From positions 1 through 24,492 of the forward strand of contig JASLCF010000111.1 of assembly GCA_030146155.1 (NCBI GenBank): DNA of 24,492 nucleotides. The letters are read 5' to 3'. Made by a program: the position numbers and the translations under genes. Positions 1 to 6,020 of this stretch are shown piece after piece. Every line of letters begins with the position of its first letter. The stretch's first letter is position 1. Below the pieces are notes generated by a model. It saw nothing but the letters and a program-made list of their open reading frames with translations. It was not told the origin of the DNA and ran no database searches. The stretch comes from Savagea sp. Its GTDB lineage: Bacteria; Bacillota; Bacilli; Bacillales_A; Planococcaceae.

Positions 1-103
1 AAACTTAATTATATTTTGAAGAGTTTTACCTGGATCAAATAATCACCCACAAAAACTTGACTCAATCCATCTGAAAGCATGCAGGGATTATTACTGAAAA
101 ACA

Positions 104-112
104 TGGTATACT
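104..112 (+). promoter_or_regulatory. TG-extended -10 promoter of the first gene/trmB
   Basis: TGGTATACT gives a TG-extended -10 box (TATACT at 107-112). I see no convincing -35 hexamer 17 bases upstream, as is common for extended -10 promoters. The initiator codon lies about 25 bases downstream. The 100 bases before it hold no gene I can recognise. Confidence 0.5.
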
Positions 113-136
113 TATGGATATAATGAGGTGAAAAAT

Positions 137-1084
137 GTGGCCCAGTTAATCAAATTATCCGATTATATCTCGAGATATGAACAAGGATTATCCCACTATA
201 CAACACAGTTTTTACGGTTAAAAAAATATCAGTGGGACCGGCTTCGAATTCAATGGGAAAATAACAGTTTTGATCCTATAGAAGAAGTAGAACAAGCTAT
301 AGAAAAGAAACCAACATTTCTACAATCTATTACTAAGAAATTTCAAAAACAAGAAGAGGAAGAAGCAGAGCAAATTGATGAGGAAATTGCTCAACAATTT
401 CAGCCTGTGCTCAATTACCGTCCGACTACCGTTCAGCAACTCAAGAAGGTATATGAGGAGCAACTTTATCAATTTCAAATGAAGTGGGCGAGTTCTACTT
501 TATTAGCATCTTCAACAATTGGCCAACATTATAAAAGAGATGTGTTTTTGAAAGATATTGTTCAGCAATTACCTGATCATTATCTAATTCTTTATGAACC
601 AATTTTACAAATAAAAAAAGCGCCTCTGGATGTTAATATATTAATTTTGACACCATTAGCTTGTTATTCTATTACAGTGTTGAATCAAGAAGATGCAGCT
701 GTCTATGTTGGAAGTGGCGATCGTTTCTGGACTAAAAAATATAAAACATATGAATATCGAATGTTGAGTCCAATGATTGAATTGAATCGAACTGCTAAAA
801 TACTCCAGCAGCTATTTTTAGAACAGGATATTCATCTACCGATTAAAAAAGTAGTACTGACTAAAAATGGCTATATTGATTTTCCATCTGCATCCTATGA
901 TGTAGAGGTAGTCGATCGAAAAAACTATGAAGAATATATGCAAGAGTTAATCGCAAATAGTTCACCTATGAAGTCCGCTCAATTCCGTGCAGCTAATTAT
1001 TTATTGTCTATTGCACAGACGACGGTTCGTTCTGAATTATTTGCACAACCAGAAAGTGAGGAACAAGATGAGATTAAGAAATAA
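137..1084 (+). CDS. Conserved protein of uncertain function, possibly NERD-like, upstream of trmB
   Basis: This is a 315-residue soluble protein with no signal peptide or membrane segment. The N-terminal third is charged and helical, with a Glu/Gln-rich stretch. The central and C-terminal parts look alpha/beta, with a segment around residues 165-205 (ILILTPLACYSI, then GSGDRFW) reminiscent of nuclease-related NERD domains. I cannot confirm a catalytic set, so the function is open. Start choice: a GTG at 128 also opens the frame, but it lies inside the Shine-Dalgarno GAGGTG (125-130). The GTG at 137 has ideal six-base spacing and is preferred. The 3' end overlaps trmB by 17 bases, so the two are probably translated from one message. 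Confidence 0.6.
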   Translation: MAQLIKLSDYISRYEQGLSHYTTQFLRLKKYQWDRLRIQWENNSFDPIEEVEQAIEKKPTFLQSITKKFQKQEEEEAEQIDEEIAQQFQPVLNYRPTTVQQLKKVYEEQLYQFQMKWASSTLLASSTIGQHYKRDVFLKDIVQQLPDHYLILYEPILQIKKAPLDVNILILTPLACYSITVLNQEDAAVYVGSGDRFWTKKYKTYEYRMLSPMIELNRTAKILQQLFLEQDIHLPIKKVVLTKNGYIDFPSASYDVEVVDRKNYEEYMQELIANSSPMKSAQFRAANYLLSIAQTTVRSELFAQPESEEQDEIKK

Positions 1085-1712
1085 ACCTTGGGCAATCGAT
1101 TATTTAACGGAACATGCTTCGTTCGTTTCTCTTCAACCTGAAACGAATAAAGGAAAGTGGCAATCGTTCTTTAAAAAAGAGCAACCCTTACATATTGAAG
1201 TAGGAACAGGTAAGGGCCAATTTGTTGTCGGAATGGCCTTACAAAATCCACATATTAATTATATTGGAATTGAACATTTTGATAATGTGATTGTATCGGC
1301 AGTAGAAAAGGCAGTTGAAGTAGGGTGCCCTCCTAACTTAGCTTTTATTCGTGGAAATGGAGAAGATTTGGAAGACATGTTTGAGGAAAATGAAGTCGAT
1401 TTACTTTATTTAAATTTTTCAGACCCGTGGCCGAAGTCACGCCATGCCAAGCGTCGATTAACTTATCCTTCATTTTTAAAGCGGTATGAACATATCTTAA
1501 AAGAAGAAGGACAAATTCATTTTAAAACAGACAATCGCGGTCTTTTTGAATATTCTCTCGTCTCGATGAGTACGTATGGGATGCGATTGTTGGACGTACA
1601 GCTTGATTTACATGCAGCAATGCCAGATTATAATATAATGACTGAATATGAAGAGAAATTTTCAACTAAAGGCTTCCCTATTTATCGTGTAGAAGCTCAA
1701 TTTGTCAAGTAA
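1068..1712 (+). CDS. trmB: tRNA (guanine-N7-)-methyltransferase TrmB
   Basis: TrmB transfers a methyl group from S-adenosylmethionine to N7 of G46 in the tRNA variable loop. The 214-residue product has the usual single-domain bacterial length. Visible motifs are the SAM-binding EVGTGKGQF (44-52), the acidic strand end YIGIEHF (65-71), the family signature NFSDPWPKSRHAKRRLT (116-132), and the C-terminal TEYEEKF..KG (192-202) that shapes the tRNA/SAM pocket. The frame stays open upstream to 987, but the ATG at 1068 preceded by TGAGGA gives the conserved N-terminus (MRLRNKPWA). It overlaps the upstream gene by 17 bases and is followed by a strong terminator. Confidence 0.96.
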   Translation: MRLRNKPWAIDYLTEHASFVSLQPETNKGKWQSFFKKEQPLHIEVGTGKGQFVVGMALQNPHINYIGIEHFDNVIVSAVEKAVEVGCPPNLAFIRGNGEDLEDMFEENEVDLLYLNFSDPWPKSRHAKRRLTYPSFLKRYEHILKEEGQIHFKTDNRGLFEYSLVSMSTYGMRLLDVQLDLHAAMPDYNIMTEYEEKFSTKGFPIYRVEAQFVK

Positions 1713-1714
1713 TT

Positions 1715-1759
1715 AAAAAGGAGGCTAAAATGAACAATTTACATTTTAGCCTCCTTTTT
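1715..1759 (+). terminator. Rho-independent terminator after trmB
   Basis: A perfect 18-base-pair stem (1715-1732 with 1742-1759, core GGAGGCTAAAATG) encloses a nine-base loop. It ends in a T run on the plus strand and an A run on the 5' side, so it could work in both directions. Confidence 0.92.
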
Positions 1760-1791
1760 ATATTAGCCATGAATCATGGACTTATTTTTCG

Positions 1792-2210
1792 TTTAAATAG
1801 AAAACAAGTGAAGCTCCCTGTAGAATTAAAGTCGACGAAAACCAGCGTCTAGGAAGGAATTCACTTGTCAATTACTAATGTTGTGAGAATGCTCGTTGCT
1901 ATTGAAGATTCAAATTTTATTTCCGAACATGTTTTTTAGTTAGATTTAATTTTTCGGTACATCTTAGTTGCTTGGAGAGCAAGATGCCGACTCCTTGAGG
2001 ATTTTAGCGTTACTTGTGGGCACTGGACAGAGCGAAGGAAGCGGCTCACTGAACGCACCCTGGAACGCGTCCATCTGGAACGGAAAGTAACGGGATATTG
2101 GGATAACCCTTAAAAAAGAACTCGTCAAAAAATCAGTTATACTGACTTCTTGCCGAGTCCTCTAGTCAACCTCTATTCATCGACTAAAATTCTTCACCAA
2201 CGTTATTTGA
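1792..2210. repeat. Dispersed non-coding repeat, copy 1 (inverted relative to 23364-23798)
   Basis: This segment fills the gap between trmB and ytzB and has no credible gene. Its reverse complement aligns end to end with 23364-23798. One end shares TTTAAATAGAAAACAA.TGAAG and CTCCCTGTAGAATTAAAGTC. The middle is a richer-GC block with GAACGCG.CCATCTGGA. The other end shares CCTCTATTCATCGACTA and CTTCACCAACGTTATTTGA. In this copy the GC-rich block is closed by CGTTACTT (2008-2015) pairing with AAGTAACG (2085-2092). It also contains a terminator hairpin. GC-rich intergenic repeats of this flavour are common in Planococcaceae and Bacillus; membership of a named family is inference. Confidence 0.85.
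2112..2158 (-). terminator. Terminator hairpin inside repeat copy 1, serving ytzB
   Basis: Read on the minus strand, ACTCGGCAAGAAGTCAGT (2158-2141) pairs with ACTGATTTTTTGACGAGT (2137-2120), with two G-U pairs and one mismatch. A U-rich tail follows (2118-2112). It lies about 60 bases beyond the ytzB stop codon, in the direction of ytzB transcription. The same hairpin is conserved in repeat copy 2. Confidence 0.8.
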
Positions 2211-2219
2211 TAAAAAACC

Positions 2220-2534
2220 TTATTTTTCAATCACTTCAATAATCGTACCTGTATTCGCGTCTGCTACAAATTCAAATTGTTGCAATTGTCCATTTTGCAG
2301 TCTAGAAATACCTCCACGATAAACTTCCATTGTAATGACACTGTTTTGATAAGGTTCAGGTTGCATAACAATCCAAGAACCTTCAATCGGCCCTTCTTGT
2401 AAAAACGCTTTCTTCACTTCTTTTAATACACCATCTGCAGGAGCATATTTTACGAGCTGATTCATCGCTTGTTGGACTGCAAAAGTAGCTGCAACTCCCG
2501 TTACTACTCCAAGTAAGTAATCTTTCAATTTCAT
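2220..2534 (-). CDS. ytzB: PepSY-domain protein YtzB-like
   Basis: This is a 104-residue protein with an N-terminal hydrophobic helix (about residues 6-24, YLLGVVTGVAATFAVQQA), likely a signal anchor or uncleaved signal peptide. A single PepSY-like alpha/beta domain follows (about 35-104), with the characteristic ending (F)VADANTGTIIEVIEK. PepSY domains are found in protease propeptides and envelope proteins and are thought to modulate peptidases; no specific role is known for YtzB. The start is an ATG with AGGAGG a few bases upstream. It is divergent from the peptidase gene ytoP, an arrangement also seen in B. subtilis. Its transcript runs into repeat copy 1, whose hairpin probably terminates it. 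Confidence 0.85.
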   Translation of the reverse strand: MKLKDYLLGVVTGVAATFAVQQAMNQLVKYAPADGVLKEVKKAFLQEGPIEGSWIVMQPEPYQNSVITMEVYRGGISRLQNGQLQQFEFVADANTGTIIEVIEK

Positions 2535-2613
2535 TGTTAAAAAACCTCCTCATGATATTCACTAACTTTATTTTACCATAATGGTTCCAAAAAGTAGAAT
2601 AATGCGTGTTTAA

Positions 2614-2632
2614 TCTTTCGCTTACCGAAAGA
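2614..2632. promoter_or_regulatory. Small perfect inverted repeat between divergent ytzB and ytoP
   Basis: TCTTTCG (2614-2620) and CGAAAGA (2626-2632) form a perfect 7-bp dyad with a five-base centre, just upstream of the predicted ytoP -35 box. It could be an operator shared by the divergent genes, or chance. I do not recognise it as a known regulator's site. Confidence 0.35.
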
Positions 2633-2637
2633 TAGCA

Positions 2638-2667
2638 TTGGCATTGTGGATAGTCTTGGCTTACAAT
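2638..2667 (+). promoter_or_regulatory. Predicted SigA promoter of ytoP
   Basis: TTGGCA (2638-2643) and TACAAT (2662-2667) are separated by 18 bases. The start codon is 36 bases downstream of the -10 box, with GAGGGGG as ribosome-binding site in between. Confidence 0.55.
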
Positions 2668-2702
2668 AGAGTAGAAAATAAACAATTTGAGGGGGCAATA
2701 AA

Positions 2703-3779
2703 ATGAAAGAAGAAACGTTAAAGATGTTTAAAACGCTTACTGAATTACCTGGTGCACCTGGTAATGAGTACCTTGTGAGAGAATATATGAGAGAACAAAT
2801 GACACCTTATGCGGATGAAATTATTCAAGATGGTTTAGGTAGCATTTTTGGTGTACGTCATGGGGAAGAAAATAGTCCGAAAATTATGGTAGCGGGTCAT
2901 ATGGATGAAGTTGGCTTCATGGTTACAGCAATTACAGACAATGGCATGATTAAGTTCCAAACACTTGGTGGATGGTGGAGTCAAGTATTATTAGCACAAC
3001 GTGTTCAAATTGTGACTGAAAAAGAAGTTATTACAGGTGTAATAGGATCAATCCCACCTCATTTATTAAGCGATGAAGTACGAAATAAACCAATGGATAT
3101 TAAAAATATGTTAATAGACGTAGGTGCAGATGATAAGAAAGATGCTGTGGAAAATATGGGGATTCGACCAGGTCAAATGATTGTACCTATTTGTCCGTTT
3201 ACACCTATGGCTAATCCTAAAAAAATTATGGCCAAGGCTTGGGACAATCGTTATGGATGTGGACTTGCGTTAGAGTTATTAAAAGAAGTAAAGGACGATA
3301 AATTACCAAATACTTTGTATGCTGGTGCAAATGTAATGGAAGAAGTCGGCTTAAGAGGAGCTCAGACTGCAGCAAATATGATTAACCCTGACTTATTTTT
3401 TGCTTTAGATGCGAGTCCAGCTAACGATGCTTCAGGAGACAAGAATCAATTTGGACAATTAGGACAAGGGACTTTACTTAGAATTTTTGACCGAACGATG
3501 GTAACACATAGAGGCTTAAGAGAGTTTATTTTAGATACGGCAGAGACTAATCACATCCCTTATCAATACTTTATCTCTCCAGGTGGAACGGATGCTGGAC
3601 AAGTTCATATTTCAAATGAAGGCGTCCCAAGTGCTGTCATCGGCATTTGTTCGCGTTATATCCATACACATGCTTCCATTATTCATACAGATGATTATGC
3701 TGCAGCTAAGGAATTGATTGTTAAATTAGTACGATCATTAGATGCAACAACTGTACAAACAATTAAAGAAAACGTTTAA
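2703..3779 (+). CDS. ytoP: M42-family metallo-aminopeptidase (glutamyl aminopeptidase/deblocking type), YtoP
   Basis: This cytoplasmic M42 peptidase, probably a large tetrahedral oligomer as in the family, removes N-terminal residues from peptides. The 358-residue length is typical. Dinuclear-metal ligands and catalytic residues are visible in order: H66 and D68 in GHMDEVG, D181 in WDNRYG, E213/E214 in MEEVGLRGAQ, D236 in ALDASPA, and H323 in HTHASIIHTDD. SPGGTDAGQ (292-300) is the usual substrate-site loop. The start ATG has a strong GAGGGGG Shine-Dalgarno. Specificity cannot be read from sequence: these enzymes have been annotated as glucanases, glutamyl aminopeptidases or deblocking aminopeptidases. 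In B. subtilis the thioredoxin-like ytpP follows; it is absent here. Confidence 0.93.
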   Translation: MKEETLKMFKTLTELPGAPGNEYLVREYMREQMTPYADEIIQDGLGSIFGVRHGEENSPKIMVAGHMDEVGFMVTAITDNGMIKFQTLGGWWSQVLLAQRVQIVTEKEVITGVIGSIPPHLLSDEVRNKPMDIKNMLIDVGADDKKDAVENMGIRPGQMIVPICPFTPMANPKKIMAKAWDNRYGCGLALELLKEVKDDKLPNTLYAGANVMEEVGLRGAQTAANMINPDLFFALDASPANDASGDKNQFGQLGQGTLLRIFDRTMVTHRGLREFILDTAETNHIPYQYFISPGGTDAGQVHISNEGVPSAVIGICSRYIHTHASIIHTDDYAAAKELIVKLVRSLDATTVQTIKENV

Positions 3780-3873
3780 TCTTAATCAGACACAGAAGAT
3801 AGTGATGTAGTGAAAAGGTAGTTTTTTCTGCATTCCTATTTTTTGTGTTTTTTCTTTCAATCAGAACTTTTGA

Positions 3874-3898
3874 ATTTTATACGTATCCTGTATAAAAT
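3874..3898. promoter_or_regulatory. Perfect 9-bp palindrome over the likely promoter of the lipoprotein operon
   Basis: ATTTTATAC (3874-3882) and GTATAAAAT (3890-3898) are perfect inverted arms around a seven-base centre. The right arm contains the best -10 candidate (TATAAA at 3891-3896), with TTGAAT about 15 bases upstream as a weak -35. A dyad placed on a -10 box suggests a repressor operator; the regulator is unknown. Confidence 0.5.
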
Positions 3899-3932
3899 GA
3901 AACAGGAGTCGAAAGCAAGATGGAGGGAAGTT

Positions 3933-4472
3933 ATGCGTCACTTAAAGTTATTAATTTTCGGTGCCCTTGCCTTATTCTATTTAGCAGGTTGCCAGATGAA
4001 GACTGAAGAAGTTGTAGAACAGACGTTTGAAGCAATAGAGAAGTCGAGAGAATCTGAAGTAAAAGAACGAAATATTACTTTAAAAGAATTATCTTTTTAT
4101 TTACCTGAACAGATGAAAGTTGCTGAAGAAATTGATGATTATAATATTTTATTAACACAGGGGAAGCAACAATTTTTGCTTTTTGTTAATCCAAATGAAA
4201 CGCCTAAAAGTTCAATGGCTTTTGAAAACTCGCTTGTCATTGCGAGCGACAAGGTGATTCATGAAATCGAACAAACCGAGGATACTTTTTATTTTTCATT
4301 AATAGACCCTGTAGATGAGTATAATTCAGAATTAATTATAGGCCGCGGCGGAACGAAATTAACAACAGTTGCAAAAAATAAAGAACTTGAACAATTCGCA
4401 CAAACGATGGAGGAAATTGTCCGTTCTGTCAAGAAAAATAGTAAATTAAAGGAGGAAAGTAAAAACAATTGA
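3933..4472 (+). CDS. Small exported lipoprotein, function unknown
   Basis: This is a 179-residue predicted lipoprotein. A short basic N-terminus and hydrophobic helix end in the lipobox LAGC (17-20), so C20 should be diacylated and the protein anchored outside the membrane. The mature part is acidic with alternating helices and strands (for example LLTQGKQQFLLFVNP) and a Lys-rich end; I recognise no catalytic motif. The frame opens upstream at 3843, but the ATG at 3933 with GGAGGG five bases before it produces a proper signal peptide. It is first in an operon with ytpQ and ytpR, and its TGA overlaps the TTG start of ytpQ. It occupies the place where ytpP sits in B. subtilis but is unrelated to thioredoxin. 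Confidence 0.82.
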   Translation: MRHLKLLIFGALALFYLAGCQMKTEEVVEQTFEAIEKSRESEVKERNITLKELSFYLPEQMKVAEEIDDYNILLTQGKQQFLLFVNPNETPKSSMAFENSLVIASDKVIHEIEQTEDTFYFSLIDPVDEYNSELIIGRGGTKLTTVAKNKELEQFAQTMEEIVRSVKKNSKLKEESKNN

Positions 4473-5284
4473 AACCACTAGAGATTATTGCTTATTTAAA
4501 GGAACATATTGTATTCAATGACCAATTGATTTGGGATTATAACCGGAAAGAAGAACGTCTAAAAGTTACACATAAAGAATGGAAAAAAGGATTGACGATT
4601 GGAATATCAGAATTAAGTGCTAAATTTCAAACGAAAGGTGAGGCAGCTTTAACAGAAGTTTTATATATTATTAATCAAACTTTCGTTGCAATGGAAAAAG
4701 AGAGAGAAGAAGGGTGGAGCGGAGAACAGAAAATTTTACCTATTATTCGTTCGACTTCGTTTCCACAAAAAAATGCAGATGGTGTTCAATTTATTACTGA
4801 ACCGCACACAGCAGAAACGCGTATATTTTATGCGTTAGATTTAGGTACAACGTATCGAATTATAGATGAGGATTTGTTAAAAGAATTAAAAATTACTGCA
4901 AATGAGATGAAAGAACGTGCTTTGTTTTTAGCTCAATCTTTACCAATCAAAGTGAAAAAAGACGTCGTAGATGACAATGTGTTCTATTTTTTTAATACGA
5001 ATGATGGTTATGATGCCAGCCGAATTTTAAATCGTTCGTTGTTAAAAGAATATAGTGAAAAAGTTGAGGGTCATATGACAGTCGCTGTTCCCCATCAAGA
5101 TGTATTAATTATCGGAGATGTTCGCAATAATGTGGGATATGATGTATTAGCTCAAATGGCAATGCACTTCTTTACTGTAGGAACTGTACCCATTACATCA
5201 TTGCCGTTTATCTATGAAAATGGTAAACTCGAACCGATATTTATTTTAGCTAAAAATAGAAGAGTAGAAGAAGGGGAAGAATAA
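4469..5284 (+). CDS. ytpQ: DUF1444 family protein YtpQ
   Basis: This is a 271-residue cytoplasmic protein of the DUF1444/YtpQ family; its biochemical role is not established. It has no membrane segment. Recognisable family features are the N-terminal region (DYNRKEERLKV) and the later block around residues 105-150 (PIIRSTSFP, then YALDLGTTYRIID). I infer a TTG start at 4469, overlapping the preceding TGA by four bases (TTGA), with GGAGG 13 bases upstream. This is a translational-coupling arrangement with the lipoprotein gene. It is followed two bases later by ytpR, as in B. subtilis. Confidence 0.88.
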   Translation: MKPLEIIAYLKEHIVFNDQLIWDYNRKEERLKVTHKEWKKGLTIGISELSAKFQTKGEAALTEVLYIINQTFVAMEKEREEGWSGEQKILPIIRSTSFPQKNADGVQFITEPHTAETRIFYALDLGTTYRIIDEDLLKELKITANEMKERALFLAQSLPIKVKKDVVDDNVFYFFNTNDGYDASRILNRSLLKEYSEKVEGHMTVAVPHQDVLIIGDVRNNVGYDVLAQMAMHFFTVGTVPITSLPFIYENGKLEPIFILAKNRRVEEGEE

Positions 5285-5286
5285 TA

Positions 5287-5880
5287 ATGTATGCATTTTA
5301 TAATTTAAAGCACGTGGGCGACGTATTGATGATTCAATTAGACCCTACTGTTACACAAGTACCAACCGTCGAAAAGAAGGGCAATGTCGCTTTACTTTCA
5401 GTAGATGACAAAGTCGTTGGACTCAATCTATTTGAAGCGAGTCAATATTTCTATGATTTAGAAGAAGGTTCAAATGAATTAAATGCTGAGCGAGTTGAGG
5501 AAATAAATAAAGTCATTCAACAAGCAGGTTTGAATCACGTGATTACAGGAGATTTTAGCCCGAAATTTGTGGTGGGATACGTTTCTTCAAGAGAAAAACA
5601 TCCGAACGCTGATAAATTAAGTGTTTGTCAAGTTGAAGTAGGCGAAGAAACCTTACAAATTGTTTGTGGTGCAGCGAATGTTGATGCGGGACAAAAAGTC
5701 GTTGTTGCAAAAGTCGGTGCTGTGATGCCTTCTGGTCTCGTCATCAAAGATGCTGAACTGAGAGGTGTTCCTTCATCAGGAATGATTTGTTCAGCCAAAG
5801 AACTGGGATTAGAACAGACTGAACCTGGGATTCTTGTTCTTGATGAATCAATCGCAGTAGGAACTGCATTTAAAGCATAA
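5287..5880 (+). CDS. ytpR: tRNA-binding-domain protein YtpR
   Basis: This is a 197-residue protein with an N-terminal DUF4479-like part (1-90) and a C-terminal OB-fold tRNA-binding domain (about 93-195). The latter is homologous to the N-terminal EMAP/CsaA-like domain of the phenylalanyl-tRNA synthetase beta chain. Diagnostic stretches are HPNADKLSVCQVEVG (105-119), IVCGAANVDAGQKV (125-138), ELRGVPSSGMICSAKELGL (157-175) and GILVLDE (181-187). It probably binds structured RNA or tRNA, but no enzymatic function is shown. It is co-transcribed with ytpQ and ended by the terminator at 5888-5920. Confidence 0.92.
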   Translation: MYAFYNLKHVGDVLMIQLDPTVTQVPTVEKKGNVALLSVDDKVVGLNLFEASQYFYDLEEGSNELNAERVEEINKVIQQAGLNHVITGDFSPKFVVGYVSSREKHPNADKLSVCQVEVGEETLQIVCGAANVDAGQKVVVAKVGAVMPSGLVIKDAELRGVPSSGMICSAKELGLEQTEPGILVLDESIAVGTAFKA

Positions 5881-5887
5881 AAAACAA

Positions 5888-5920
5888 GGACTATCGGTTG
5901 ATACCGTATAGTCTTTTTTT
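5888..5920 (+). terminator. Rho-independent terminator after ytpR
   Basis: GGACTATCGGT and ACCGTATAGTC form a stem with one bulged base around a TGAT loop, followed by seven Ts. It closes the lipoprotein-ytpQ-ytpR operon. Confidence 0.88.
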
Positions 5921-5959
5921 GTGTCATTTGAGCTAACTCTCTATAAGCTGTAGCAACGT

Positions 5960-5988
5960 TTGTTTTTCTGGCATTTACTTGTTAAAAT
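5960..5988 (+). promoter_or_regulatory. Predicted SigA promoter of sftA
   Basis: TTGTTT (5960-5965) and TAAAAT (5983-5988) have 17-base spacing. They lie between the ytpR terminator and the sftA start, so sftA appears to have its own promoter. Confidence 0.5.
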
Positions 5989-6020
5989 ATAGTGATGACA
6001 CTTTGAAAGTAGTGAATAGA

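Noticed and set aside
1792..2210. Repeat considered as an intact insertion sequence
   Set aside because: It is too short, has no transposase frame, and no terminal inverted repeats are visible at its two ends.
2383..2685. Open frame on the minus strand overlapping ytzB and its promoter region
   Set aside because: It overlaps ytzB out of frame, has Cys/Ser/Arg-rich composition typical of shadow translation, and no suitable ribosome-binding site.
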